Made by a program: the position numbers and the translations under genes. DNA of 64,000 nucleotides, from contig NC_089591.1 of NCBI RefSeq assembly GCF_019320115.1, positions 60,253,702 through 60,317,701 of the forward strand, in the 5' to 3' direction. Shown here piece after piece: positions 20,482 to 32,606 of this stretch; the stretch's first letter is position 1, and every line of letters begins with the position of its first letter. Below the pieces are notes generated by a model, which did not search any database, was not told the origin of the DNA, and saw only the letters and a program-made list of their open reading frames with translations. The stretch comes from Miscanthus floridulus. Its lineage: Eukaryota; Streptophyta; Magnoliopsida; Poales; Poaceae.

Positions 20482-23071
20482 ATGGGCGCGGGGATGGAGG
20501 CGGAGGAAGGGGTGATGGCGACGGACTTCTTCTGGTCGTACACGGACGAGCCGCACGCGTCGCGCCGCCGGGAGATCCTGGCCAAGCACCCGCAGATCAA
20601 GGAGCTCTTCGGCCCGGATCCGTGGGCCTTCCTCAAGGTACCGTGAACCGTGATCTGCTTCCTTTACGCTCTGCTCTTTGCGTCTGTTCTCTCTTTCTTG
20701 TGCGCTTCTGTTTGTACAATGAGGAATACAGGATCGAGGATTGAGCTCGCCGGGAAGTATGATTCACGCTGTTTCCTTTTACGACGTTTCGCGTGAATCG
20801 CATTTGCTGAAGAGCTGCAAGTTCAGTTGGATCCATTAAAGTTGGGTAGCCCTAGAGCTGCGATCTTAGTTCATACGCATATGTGAATTCAGAATTGGTG
20901 TGCTGTTTGTTACGGTTTCAGTGCGAGGTTAGTTTGACATTGTGCAGGTTATGGTGCTTACGTTGCTAGAGATATTCTCTGGAACCACCGCCATGACAAA
21001 GTGATTGCAGATACGCTTTTCTTTTTTTTTTTTTTTTTGTTAGGGATACTGCAGCCACAATTCTTTGGACATTCCCATTTTCTTCTGTTACTTGCTTGTT
21101 TTGTAATTATGTTTGCCTATGTCACTGCAAATTTGATGTGCCTGCAAACTGCTAACTGTTAAGATTGGGTTTTATGGTGCAAACAAGATGAAGTAGTAAC
21201 CAAAGAATACGGTTCAAATCAGGTGCTTCCTCCTTTGAAGTGGTTCCCATAATGAGCCTAATGGCATATGGCTAGGTGGCATAAGCTGTCCGACTTTATT
21301 GTGCTCTGCTGAACCTTTCTTGTTGGCCCTGAATCAGTTCCAGCTGTAGCTCTAAGCCTAAGGGTGCCTGAAATGGCAGTTGCTTCTTCTTATTGGCTAC
21401 CGGTACTTCCTTTCAAGACATGCATTAAACCTTCCTGGTTGTTTCAAGATTATAACTTCAGGAGCAATTAAGAATTGGTAAAGATTAATTTTCCTAAGCC
21501 ATAACTAGTTACTGCTACTTCCTTGAAGAGTAGGTAAATCTTAACAACTTTGGCCACGACATATCTTGCTTCTGATCTTACTGCACCCTCAGCTTCGTAA
21601 TGACAAATTTGGGACAGTAATTTCAAATCAACCACAAGATTGAAACATAAGAATTAAGAACTGCATGAAGAAAAAGTGTTTTCATTTTCCTATTGAGGTC
21701 ATTAAAGAGGAATGTAAATCAACTATGACTTCAATGCCAATATGTGAGAACATTATCAAAAGATGAATTATCTGAAGACTTGAATATGTCGTGAATCTGT
21801 AAGCACATTGACACATCCTTACTGAATTACTATGCCAGCACCATTTTTTGTGCAATTATTTGAATCTGTATCTTGTTGTCAGTCCTTGCTGAATTTTGGC
21901 TTCATGTGCAAAGGTGGTGTCATATCCCTTTCACCACCAACTATTTCGTTGGCCTTTGAACTTTGGCTGGGCAAGCTGGGAAAAGGCACATCTCATACCC
22001 CTTGTAAGAAAAAAATCAGTAAGGGCTGCTGCCATCCTGTCCATAAGATGAATTTTCTTTTTGGAGCAATAAGTTGTACTCCTATTTGCACTGGTATGTT
22101 CTGTTGTATTTGCTGAAGTTGTCATGGTCTTTATGGTCCGAATTCCCAATTTAAGCATAGAAACTTCTTCTGCCAATTCATAGAAACTTCTCATATCAAG
22201 TTTTAACTGCGACATGCTTTGATGGTTATTTCAACTGTTTTTTTGCAGATTGCTTTGGTTGTGTCGCTTCAGCTATGGACTGCCTACATTCCTCCGTGAT
22301 GCCAGCTGGTTGAAGCTACTGACGGTGGCCTACTTCTTCGGCTCCTTTCTAAACCACAACCTGTTCCTCGCCATCCATGAGCTGAGCCACAACCTTGCCT
22401 TCACAACCCCATCCCTCAATCGCTGGCTGGGCATCTTCGCAAACCTCCCCATCGGTGTCCCCATGTCCATAACGTTCCAAAAGTACCACCTGGAGCACCA
22501 CCGGTTCCAGGGTGTGGACGGCATCGATATGGACATCCCGAGCCAAGCGGAGGCGTACGCCGTGAAGAACGCCATCAGCAAGTCCATATGGGTCGTGCTC
22601 CAGCTCTTCTTCTACGCGCTGCGGCCGCTCTTCCTGAAGCCGAAGCCTCCGGGCCTGTGGGAGTTCACCAACCTGGCCGTCCAGGTCGGCCTCGACGCCG
22701 GCCTCGTCTGCCTGTGCGGCTGGAGGTCGCTCGCGTACCTGATCCTCTCCACGTTCGTCGGCGGTGGCATGCACCCAATGGCGGGCCACTTCATCTCGGA
22801 GCACTACGTGTTCAGCCCGGAGCAGGAGACGTACTCGTACTACGGGCCCCTGAACCTGATGGCGTGGCACGTCGGGTACCACAACGAGCACCACGACTTC
22901 CCCAGGATCCCGGGCACCAGTCTGCACAGGGTGAAGGAGATCGCGCCGGAGTACTACGACAGCCTCAAGTCGTACAGGTCCTGGAGCCAGGTGATATACA
23001 TGTACATCATGGACCAGAAGGTCGGCCCTTTCAGCCGGATCAAGAGGAAGTCGTCCAAGAAAGACTCGTAG
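20482..23071 (+). CDS. Sphingolipid (dihydroceramide) delta-4 desaturase, DES1-like, with one-base frameshift
   Basis: An ER membrane di-iron desaturase that puts the delta-4 trans double bond into the sphingoid base of ceramide. Exon 1 (20482-20637, 52 codons) holds [18 protein letters not shown] and [10 protein letters not shown]; the 1.6-kb intron has GTACCG and TTGCAG borders; exon 2 is 22249-23071. The three histidine boxes are present: HELSH (22376), HLEHH (22487) and HNEHH (22880), with long hydrophobic segments between. Exon 2 starts in frame as [12 protein letters not shown], then one extra base near 22285 brings a TGA, while the homologous reading continues one frame over as [12 protein letters not shown] to the end. 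Total coding length is 3n+1, so a single inserted base explains it. It could be a real null allele or an assembly error; the rest is intact, about 325 residues. Confidence 0.9.
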
Positions 23072-24160
23072 TTGTAGCGTCGTAGGATCAATTTTGTTTG
23101 TCACGTATTATGAACTCCTGGAGATGATGTTTGGTGTAAGCATTTCGATTCGTTGGAACAGCCTCTTACTGATATCAATATATTAGCTTGTTTCGCGACT
23201 GATTTTTCATGTGCCAGACGTATCCATCAAGTTGTTTCCGTTTGGTAATGTTGCATCAACCTGATTCATCATCGTGAGCTAACCCGATCCATCCGCGAGA
23301 GAAACAAAAAAAATCGACGAGCCTCGGCGCTGCGCCGAGCGCCGACGGTGAAGCCACGAGCGCACGAGAGCGTTGCGCCGGCCCACGACGCCGGGGGAGC
23401 CCGAGGCAACGAGAAGACGACGCTGTGTGCCGTCGCCGACGGAGTTTTTTCGTGCTGAATCCACCCAACCCAGCACGAGCGGCGCGTTCACACGCACCCA
23501 GAGTTCGTTCCAGTTCCAGGTTGTTACTCAGCACCGGCCAATAGGAAGGAACCCCGAGGAATCTCACCTTCTTTACCCCCAATGTTTCGGTTGGGAAAAT
23601 GGATTCTTTGCGCAGGCTTAAACCTGACCACACGGATCCGCCGAAAGTCTCACAAGACCACGCTTCCTTGCATCTTAAAGAAGAAGAAGAAGAAGCATCA
23701 ACCGCTGCCTTTCTTCTTTCCAGAAGTTTTTTCTCGTAACAGAGGCTCTGTTGGCTTCTCTTATAATGAGTCTTTTACGTTTTGTTTTTCTCTCACAACA
23801 AATCAACCGGAACAATATTTCGGTTGGTTTTTCAGCGAAGCGAATGGACCAGAACCTAGAAGGCCAGAAAGGACAACAATCGGCCTGGGGCAATTAGCAC
23901 GGACTGAGAAACGGGCCCCATAAGCTCCAGGCATACGCCAGGCCCACATGCCAGTCACATGTACTCCACCTCAGTACACTCGATGGCTAGGCGATTCTAC
24001 GAAAGATTGGTTCGCAATCGCACCCTCCAATCGCGTGATTCAAACGTCAACCGCCGCCCCCGAACGCCGACGCGGCCGCACAACTCATTTCCAGAGCTTT
24101 ACAGATCAGCCCCGAGTTCACGACCACACCCGCACAGGCGCACACCGCACCGCACTACCT
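23072..24160. other. Desaturase 3' UTR and intergenic DNA
   Basis: The 3' UTR probably ends around 23,190-23,210 (ATATCAATATATTAG). 23.28-23.48 kb is GC-rich; no ORF there shows a family signature. A short dispersed repeat lies at 23.74-23.86 kb. Confidence 0.5.
23740..23860. mobile_element. Short grass repeat (copy 2)
   Basis: Reads CTGTTGGCTTCTCTTATAAT, then TTTTTCTCTCACAACAAATC, then GGTTTTTCAGCGAAGCGAA. The last word is shared with the copy at 62.9 kb. No coding content. Confidence 0.6.
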
Positions 24161-24170
24161 TTTATATAAG
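24161..24170 (+). promoter_or_regulatory. TATA box of the small-protein gene
   Basis: TTTATATAAG lies about 155 bases before the ATG at 24322 and is followed by a CT-rich stretch typical of grass transcription start regions and leaders. Confidence 0.65.
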
Positions 24171-24321
24171 TCTCCTCTCCTCCTCGTCGCCATCTCCTTC
24201 CCTGTGCGATCCAAACGCGCGACAAGTCAGCAGCGCCGCCGCCTTTCATTTTTTCCCCTTCTCACCCATCTTTCTCCACGAGAGCGCGAGCGGAGAGGAG
24301 GGCAAGGAAGGAGTCGAGGAG

Positions 24322-24462
24322 ATGGGCGGGTTCCATCAGCAGGTGAAGGAGCGGACCAAGGAGCTGAAGCACCTCAAGACCGCGGCGATGAAGGGCATCA
24401 AGGCGGCCGGCGAGTCCTGCAAGAAGGCGTGGAGCAAGGTCAGGAGCAGCATCAAGCGCTAG
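24322..24462 (+). CDS. Small basic protein, 46 residues, unknown function
   Basis: A complete ORF beginning MGGFHQQVKERTKELKHL and ending WSKVRSSIKR before TAG. The product is very basic (K/R about a third), probably one amphipathic helix with a single cysteine in a GESCKKAW segment. Support for a real gene: TATA box and CT-rich leader at the right distance, ATG preceded by GAGGAG, GC3-rich codons like neighbouring genes, and a plausible 3' UTR. It has no signal peptide or membrane segment. I do not recognise a named family. Confidence 0.65.
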   Translation: MGGFHQQVKERTKELKHLKTAAMKGIKAAGESCKKAWSKVRSSIKR

Positions 24463-25653
24463 GCCTAGGCGTCCGCGAGGACTTTCGTGGCCGTGGTGGG
24501 ATGGGGATTGCTGCGTGGTTTTCTGAGTTGTGGTAGATTGCGCTTTCTGGTTTTTGTTGGATCTATTTATTTGAGCAACTTGAATACATGATGTGTGAAG
24601 ATCGTCTGTATGTGCATGCATAGTATTTTACCTCTGTACGTTCGTTGTGATCCTCTTCATGCTTTTCTTCCAGTGGCGAATTCAGTTGTTATATATAGCA
24701 GATAGATCTTTGGCTGCCAAGTGTGCCAACGAACTCTCGAGTCTGGATGTTCATCGCACACCGAAAAAATCTGCAGAGTTTCTACTTCTTCGAAAAAGCA
24801 ACATAGGGTCCGCATCATCTTGTCATCGTTGAACCTACCTTGATTCCTGCTTCCTGACCTTATCAAGGCTCTGAAATCAGGATGTTCATCTGTATGACCG
24901 ATTACCGCTGATTGTTAGTCGTAAGCCTGCTTCCTAACCAGCAATTCTGAAACAATCGGCATTAATAATTACTTTTTATTTTTTTTAAAAAAATACTTAT
25001 TAAAAAAATCTGAACACTGATCTGTCGCCACTCACGAGATAGCACTAGCACCCACCGGAAGGGAACACAAAAACACGTATTGATTTGGTGCTTAGGTGTC
25101 CAAAGTTCAGAACATGACATTGAAATTAGGGGGCACAGGAAGGATAATTGAACGTTTCGAACGCAAGAAGTTTAGAGAACGATTCGATTGCCTCATGGTT
25201 CAAGGAAAAAAACATGTCAGTCCAGATGGATCCTGATTCATCATGCTAGCCCTGGTACCGTTTCTGTATGTGAGCCGTACACAACGTCACCCTGTTCGTT
25301 TGATCGTTTCTGTGGCTTATAAGCCGGCTGATGTTGTTTCGTTGTGAAAGAAAAACACTGTATCATGACTAAGCGAAGAGGGTGGTCCAAAAAATAGAAC
25401 AATAACACAACAGAAGAGAGCACATTGCATGTGATGAATGACGACGGTAGTTGGAAAAAGGGAAACAAACAACCTAATGAAAATCAAGCAGGGCTGAGAG
25501 TCTGAGTAATAGAATTCAAAATTCTGCCGATACAATAAAATAATACACTATGTAAAAAAGATTTGTAGTAGCTGACAGCAGTTCAACAAGCTAAGGTAAG
25601 TGTTCAGGAAAGCCAAGGAACAACTGCAGGGAATTGGACTATCCACAAGGCGA
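24463..25653. other. Intergenic DNA between two genes
   Basis: 3' UTR of the small-protein gene, AT-rich sequence near 24,960-25,010, and a short dispersed repeat at 25.28-25.37 kb. No further gene is supported. Confidence 0.5.
25280..25370. mobile_element. Short grass repeat (copy 3)
   Basis: CACCCTGTTCGTTTGATCGT, then GTGGCTTATAAGCCGGCTGA, then TTGTGAAAGAAAAACACTGT. The words GTTCGTTT, GGCTTATAAGCC and GAAAAACACTGT are those of this family. Confidence 0.65.
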
Positions 25654-28600
25654 CTACTGCAAAGGAGCATCAGGATCCAATCTTTTCTGGATTGCAGCTG
25701 CTGCCTGATATTAGGAAATGTTTGATTTAGGTCAGAGGAGTGTGTGGATCCAATCTTTTCTGGATTGCAGCTGCTGCCTGATATTAGGAAATGTTTGATT
25801 TAGGTCAGAGGAGTGTGTGTTGAACCATCCACTTCTAATTGCAAGGCTTGCAAAGTTTAGGAAGAGCAAACCTACCTGAAAATTGCCCAACCTGTATTGG
25901 TAGTTCATTTCTTCGCGTAGACGGGCCTGCTCCTTCATGTCTTGAGCCTAAGAATGAGCAAAACACAGAAGACAGATAAAGCTTAGATGACAGAAAGAAA
26001 CAAGTTGTGCTTTCAATTACCATGCCATGGCTTATTCCTTCCGAAACGTATACACAAAAAAAAACTTGCTAGGGATATTATCTAAGAAAATCTAGAGATC
26101 GAAAAATAATGCATATTATATTTACTAGAACATGTATTAGGAGTATTACAAAAAAAGCACTGAATATGAAAAGGAAAAAAAAATTGTGCTACAATGGACT
26201 CAAGTATTCCAGCATAAGGTCCAAAGCACTACTTACCACTACATTTATTTCAGGTAAATGGGCATATATATGAGAGCTGATACAATAAAAGAACTTAAAA
26301 TGTACATTTGTACGATTGGGCCACCTGTGAAATCAAACTTGGTGGCACACGATGACACAAGTAATAGATGTCAACTACAAACTTACAAAGTCTTCATATA
26401 CATATTCAAAGAAAGGGCTGTTATGTGCTGACTAGAAAATCTATCACTTCGAACACATTGCGCATTCTATGTCCATTGCATACTGCTTCCCACGATGAAT
26501 AGCTATGCTCTTTGGCCAAATTTATGCATGGCACTAGAAAAACTATATATAGGCTATATCCACTTAATACTGGGCCACTATCTTAAAACTACTAATAGAA
26601 GAAAAAAAAACTTTCAGCAAGGGCAGACAACATAATCCATGAGCATTCTAGAATTTATATGATGACTAGAAGATAAATCAGAACTGCCAAAAGAAACCAA
26701 AAATAATCTAACCAGTCCAGCTTGCATAGAGCGTTTTAAAGCTTCCACTTCTTCCTCTTTTCGTCGTTCACGCTCCTTCAACAATTCTAATCTGCATGAT
26801 TTTTTCAAATAAAAAATGTAAAAAGGAACTACTCCACACAGAAAACTCCAAACCCAATTAAAATACAAGAGTTTCATAATATTTCCTTCATAGAACATGC
26901 AAAAGGTTAGTGTAAAGATAATAACCCACAAACCATAAACTGATAGCTCTAGAAAAGACACTAACAACTTTATTGATGTCCCATGTTTTAAGAAAAGTAT
27001 ATGGACAGTATTGTGGAAACCAACAAATGCTTTTTTCAGAACAATTTCATTTTTATGTACCTTCGCTGTTCCTCGTCATTAAATACTGTACGTTCTGTCA
27101 CAGACATCTTTAAACCCTTCTTTTTCTCTTTCTCCATTGCTTTGCGATGATAAGCATCTAAATTATAATATCTGAAAGAGAACATAAGGAGAGAAATCAT
27201 AAATCCTTTTCCTGAACTGTCATCTAATAAAAGTTATTATACCCAAAAGACGAGAGCCATTACTTTGTTGACGGGAAAGTGGCTGTATTGTGATCCTCCA
27301 TGAATCTGAGATACAGACACCATATGTTAGACACCTTGGAACATCAATGATACAGTAGCTATTTCTTTTCTCAGTTCACCACAAGGTCTGTAATTATTGA
27401 AGCGGTTTCATGACAGTAGAGTAACTTACTCCTTGAACATTTGCTTCTCTTCCCAATTTGACAATGCCTCCAAATTAACCTGGGTTCACATTAACAAAAA
27501 ACTAAATTGAACAACGCCGTGGATCTACATAGACCTCTGCCTCCCTTACTATGTATCAACAATTCAACACGTACACAATAACAGAAAGAAATATACCTGC
27601 TTGACTTCTGATAGCCATGCAGTGAACTCTGGTCGCTTGCTCCTACAAAACACATTGCACAGTTAATTCAAAGAAATGTAGTACAAATAACATTAGTACT
27701 TCATATGATTAATTATTTAGAGTCCAAACTCATCTCATTTAGTGAAAGATACTACATGATGCTGGCTGGAACGTTGGGTTAAGCTAGCAAAGTCCCATAT
27801 AACATACCCTCAGTATTAGTATAGTATTGCTAAGTGAACTGGATGGTGAAACATAACTATAATTTTCTAAGTGCATCATAATATGAACTTTAAAAGGTGA
27901 GCTTGCAGACTTTGCTGCAAAGCTAGTAGAATAGGAGCAATATAAGCTCTTACCAGACTATCATTCCAGTGATAAGGCTACTGTTTCATGCATTCCAATC
28001 CAATCTAAGATTTCCGATAGAATTATATTTCATCTTTGCTTTCAGTAAGCTACAGGAATTGGAGATGTCATTTCCGCATTTCAGATTGAATTATATCTCG
28101 TTGCACAAAAATAACAAATAACAACTGAAAAACTCAAGCAATTCATGTCTTATGCCAAACCCTGAAACTAGGAATGAAGCTACTCACCACATATCGACCT
28201 CACGGATGATGCCATATTTCCCCCACGAGTTGGTCACGGCGCCCTTCTTCCCCAAACTCTTCTTCTCCTCCTTCCTCTTCTTCTTCTCCTTCCTCCTCCT
28301 CTCCTTCTCCTTTTCCTTCTCCTTCCTCCTCCTCCTCTCCTTCTCCTTCTTCCTCCGCCTCCTCTCCTCCTCCTCCCTCTCCTTCCTCCTCTTGTGCCGC
28401 CGCCTCCGCCTCTCCTCCTCCGAATCCAACTCCGACTCGCTCTCAGACTCCACGCTCGACCCCGAGTACGACGACTCGGACTCCGACTCTGACGACGAGC
28501 CCGAGCTCTCGCTACGGCTGCGGCGACGGCGCCGGCGCTCTTTCTCCTTTCTACGCCGTTTCCGTCGCTCGCTGGAGTCCTCTCCGGAGCTCTCGCTCTC

Positions 28601-28720
28601 CTCCTCCCGCCGCTTCGACTTGCCGCGGTCCCGGCTCCCCTTTGAGCGGTCGTTACATTCGGCGTCTAGCGACTTGCTGCCGCTGCGCGCCGCCTTCGTC
28701 CTCCTCGGCGCCTCGACCAT
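25654..28720 (-). CDS. K/R/E-rich nuclear-type protein, eight exons, duplicated last exon
   Basis: Exons (minus order): 28720-28188, 27642-27597, 27479-27430, 27305-27264, 27171-27061, 26791-26713, 25947-25876, and a last exon 25777-25727 or 25704-25654. All introns are GT-AG and phases join without error, giving about 327 residues. Residues 1-177 are S/E/R/K-rich with RS-like and charged runs, suggesting nuclear, possibly splicing-related, localisation. The conserved-looking C-terminal half includes WSKRPEFTAWLSEV, FMEDHNTATFPSTKYYN, a long charged coiled coil (LKERERRKEEEVEALKRSMQ) and EMNYQYRLGNFQAAAAIQKR. I chose M at 28720 because upstream in-frame sequence looks like leader. Similar proteins are annotated only as RNA-splicing factor-like; resemblance to the cell-cycle inhibitor SCI1 is possible but unproven. 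Confidence 0.85.
25673..25818. repeat. 73-bp tandem duplication covering a splice acceptor and last exon
   Basis: The unit starting GGATCCAATCTTTTCTGG at 25673 recurs at 25746 with no visible differences in the core. Each copy carries the acceptor and the AAAAIQKRLDP coding start of the terminal exon of the overlapping minus-strand gene. Confidence 0.95.
28257..28356. repeat. About 100-bp uninterrupted pyrimidine tract (plus strand)
   Basis: Only C and T occur, because the minus-strand exon codes for runs of K, R and E with purine-only codons. Homopurine/homopyrimidine tracts can form triplex DNA. It is coding, so not a separate element. Confidence 0.85.
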
Positions 28721-28745
28721 GACGGGGCGACCCAGAGGCCGCCAT
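28653..28745 (-). promoter_or_regulatory. Upstream ORF overlapping the main start codon
   Basis: An ATG at 28745 in a strong context (GCCATGG) opens a 30-codon ORF in another frame that ends at 28653, past the main ATG at 28720. If included in the leader it should reduce translation of the main protein. Confidence 0.55.
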
Positions 28746-28869
28746 GGCGTCGCGAACCTAGGGTTTCGCGCCGCGGAGGCGAGATGGCAAGTGAGAAACA
28801 CAGATCGGCTCGCGACGGTGCCGCAACTGGTGTCCGCCTGGGACTCACTGGACGGAGAGAGGACGAACC

Positions 28870-29812
28870 GACGAAACCGAATTTTTTATTTTTTAAGCCC
28901 TTTTTCAAAAAAAATCACAAATATGTCTCGAAGGTATGATTTCAAAATCTGGACCATTAACTCGGCTTACACGTCTCGACGTCATCGCTGCTGGCACCGA
29001 GGTCTTGGGCTCAACGCAGACGTAGGCGATAACTTGACAAGACACTTCAGTGCCGTAGAGCTTGGCGCCGTGGTTATTGGCGTCAGGCCTATCTTACGTA
29101 TGGGCCATCCCTTCCTCTCTCTCGCGCCCCGAACCAGCACACCGCCGCCCGCGCCCGCATCCGTGCCCTCGCTCGCCCCGCCCGCGCCCTGGCCACCCTT
29201 CCCCGCGCTCTCGCCCACGCCCGCGGCATCCACCGCGCCCGGCCTCGCCCGCGTGCCCACGTTGTGTCGTGACCGTGTCGTGCCCGCCGTGTCGTACCTG
29301 CCCGCGCCCGGCCTCGCCGCACGGAGCGCCGGCCATCCTGCGCCCGCCGCTCGCCACCGCTGGCCCCGGCCCCTGCAGCGCCCAACCGCGCCACTGTCGT
29401 CCCGGCTCGTCGGCCTCACCCACGCCTGCCGTCCGCTATGACTCCGTCGTCGGAAAGGTAAAAATTATGAATATACAATGTACGTACTTACTTAGTTTTG
29501 ATTGTAGTGTAGTAGTTTTGGCATTTGTTATTTACTAGTTAATGTGATGACTCAGGTAGTTGATTTAGTTAGTGATCTAGTGAGATAGATATGTAGATAC
29601 ATAGGTACATAGATATAGTTAGATAGCTACTTAGATAGATAGTTATATATTTAGTTAACTAAATAGGATCTAGCTATTTAGTGAGTACACTGTATATATA
29701 TACGTAGTTATTATCTTATTTACTTAGTTTGTAGTTAGAAAGTACTCGTTAGATACTATCTATCGTCTAATTTGGACTAAAGGACATGTGTTTCGTTACG
29801 TGTTTGAACTAG
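28870..29812. other. MULE left flank: GC-rich block and GATA-rich block
   Basis: 29,110-29,445 is very CG-rich (CCCGCGCC-like) and produces long but low-complexity ORFs on both strands that I do not accept. 29,575-29,690 is rich in TAGATA/TAGTTA steps. A short exon-like ATGACTCCGTCGTCGGAAAG followed by GTAAAA at 29,437-29,460 could be the transposase first exon. Confidence 0.45.
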
Positions 29813-32606
29813 GTGGACAATCTAGTGAGCATATATCATGAAGGCACCGTGGAAATAGATCGCTATAGATATGTTGAGTTTGTTGAGATGCAAAGCGCGT
29901 CTGTGTTATTCAACGAGAAGCCATCGTTTAGTGAGTTGGTTGCAAGGGCTTGGAGGAGCTACATTGCCATAGTAGCTGATGATGATGATGGCATTGCAGT
30001 GGAGGTTGTACTTCACCTAGGTTTCCCTCTCAATATCCTTAGGAAGATGATCCCAATTGGGTGTGCAGACCAGTGGGAGAGCTATGTGAGATCGGCTATG
30101 AAGTGTCAATTCTAAAGTTTGGACATGGTTGTGCATCGGATGTTAGTTGATCCCATCTCTCATGGGTTTTCCCCATCAATGAGTCAGCAGGCACACTTTG
30201 ACCCTCCCATCCCAGAACCTGATATGAATGCGGAGGTTGCACCTATAGTTCTTGATGCTCAATCTGTCCCCAATATGCTAGTTGAAGATGCTTGTCAGAC
30301 TCATGATGTTATGGCAGATCCTCCTCATGAGATCTCTTTGACACAGAATCATCCAAGTAAGTATCTTATCCGCATGGTTATTAGAAGCTTACCCCTATTT
30401 CTTATATCCAATTTTCTTTCTTTTCTCATTTTTGTACTTATGTTGCAGTAGACATTCCTCATAATGTGGATGTGTCCACTGTTGCTGCGCAAGTGCTCTA
30501 TGAAGATAGATTCCGTGACTCCAATAGTATTGAAATTATGAATAATTTGGAGCCATATGAGATGGCAAGGGCATCTTGATTCTGATGATGATCGTCCTAT
30601 TAGAGAGCTGTCAGAGAGTGATGTTGAGATACTGAGGCAGTATCTTTCCCGGACGCCGTGATCTAAGAGTTCACTGAGTTCAGCGATCTTGCTTATTTCT
30701 GATCAGACGTGTGTAGAAGACACTGAGGATGAGCTCCTAGAAGCTCCTGAGACCAGCCCTAACATAGGTAATTGAGAATGGGAGGGTATTTAAAGGACCT
30801 CCCTGTATTGAAGAGGTGGTTGCAGGCGTTTGCGGTGATACGAAAGAGACCTTACAAGGACTTGTATTCATATGCGAAGCGCCGTTACATAGTTGTGTGT
30901 GACAAGGAATGCTACCCATAGAGGGTTTGTGCAAGGAAGTAAAAGGTCACCGAAAAATGAAAGATCATAAAAGTTATCGGGCCACACAATTATGCTGATC
31001 ATGAGCTGACACTGAAGCATCGACAGTTAATATCTACCCTCATTGCCAAGCGGTTGATGAGAATATTGTAGGAAGAACCCAACATGAAGGTTAGGACAAT
31101 TATCAGGACCATTGAGGTGTTATATGGAGGTTATGTGATAACTTATGGTAAAACTTGAAGGGCTAAGTAGCGATCAGTGAAAGATGATATATGGGGACTG
31201 AGAGGATAGGGTACGAGCAGCTGTCCAGTACTTTTCAATGCAATCAAAGCGGTGAATCCATGCATGCATTATGAGTACATTCCAGAACCAAATGCATTGA
31301 AGGATGGGAGACAGATATTCTTCCGTGCTTTCTAGTGCTTCCCTCAGTCTGTCGAGGCATTTAGGCACTTTCGTCCTAGTCTTCTCCATTGATGATATGT
31401 TCTTGATTGGCAAATACCAGGGCACTACTTCTTATAGCCATATCCTATGACGCGAACAACAAGTTGGTTCTTTTGGCATTTGCTTTAGTTGAGAAGGAGA
31501 ACAATGACAGTTGGAGATGGTTCTTGAGGCTAGTCCAGATACATGTGGTTGGGTCTAATAGGGAGGTTGGCGTCATATCTGATAAGCACTAGGGCATGCT
31601 TAATGCTGTGCGAGAGTAGATAGAGGAGTATGCACCTTTACACCATTATTGGTGTACTCGGCACCTTGCTGAGAATGTACTCTGGAAGGATGGTGTAAAG
31701 GATAACTTTGATCTGTTCTAGTAGGCTGCTCGACAGCTTGAGGACAAGTACTTTCAGAAAAAGTTGGAGCAGGTTAGAACCGCATAAAATACAGAAGGTA
31801 GACATTGGCTCATAGGTTTGATGAGGGATTTAGAGAAATGGACAAGAGCTCACGATGCCGGTGGATGGAGGTACAAGTTTTAGTGTAGCAACATGGCAGA
31901 GTCATTCAATAAGTTGCTATTGAGGATACGTGGTATGCCCATGAATGCAATCTTTCAATTCACCTTCTACAAGCTTATTGCCTGTTTCAATGATAGACAT
32001 GCCCATCCATTGAAGTTGCGAAGTGATGGAGAGATATGAGCTTCGAAACCTAAAGACACACCTAGAGAAGGCAAATGAAAGGGCTGGCACACATGATGTT
32101 ACATCCTTTAACCACGTCATAGGGACTTATCAGGTCGAGCATACGGGCGGTACAACATCTGACGGCGAGGTCCGAGAGTCGAGGATGCATGTGGTTATCC
32201 TCCAAGATTTTACATGCACTTGTGGTAAACCAAGACAGTACCACTTTCTATGTTCCCCTTTGGTGGCAGCAGCTAGGCATTCGCAACAATAATATCGACA
32301 GCAGGATACCTCACGAGTTCAGTGTCGACACGCTTGTGCACACATGGAGCCCTCGCTTCGTGTCTTTTCGGGACCCTAGAGAGTGGCCTCCATATGATGG
32401 GCCAAAGTATATTGCAGATCCAGCTTACCAGTTGGAACAAGCGTGGATCAAGGAAGAGGACGAGGCACAGGGATGGTTATGGATCAGATACCCGAAAGAA
32501 TAAGGCGTGGGAGAGGAACCCCATTTCTTACTAACCCCGGGCAAGTACGAGTGCGGCAAGTGTGGTAGACTAGGGCCACAATTCACGCACTTGCCATTGA
32601 TAGATT
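29813..32606 (+). pseudogene. MULE (MURA-like) transposase
   Basis: The N-terminal part (29813-30115) has GTVEIDRYRYVEFVEMQSA and a FNEKPSFSELVARAW block. A probable intron (30358-30449) follows. Then a MuDR-type zinc-binding domain (LKRWLQAFAVIRKRPYKDL and VVCDKECYP), the DDE core region with LLIAISYDANNKLV and ALVEKENNDSWRWFLRL (about 31420-31540), and a SWIM zinc finger CTCGKPRQYHFLCSPLVAAA near 32220 in which the final histidine is replaced by proline. The C-terminus shows a worn zinc knuckle (CGKCGRLG) near 32550. Many stops and frame changes show the gene is dead. Confidence 0.85.

Noticed and set aside
22349..23104. Long minus-strand ORF opposite the desaturase
   Set aside because: Shadow of a GC3-rich exon; the plus strand has the histidine boxes.
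23256..23633. 125-codon minus-strand ORF downstream of the desaturase
   Set aside because: R/S/A-rich by composition, no motif, no promoter or splice support.
28152..29441. A 429-codon plus-strand ORF rich in S, F, L, R and P
   Set aside because: It is the complement of the K/R/E-rich coding exon plus a CG-rich flank; low complexity, no domain, and the opposite strand has a coherent spliced gene.
29062..29538. Proline/arginine-rich ORFs on both strands in the CG-rich block
   Set aside because: Composition alone keeps the frames open; no motif, and the reading continues into AT-rich repeats.
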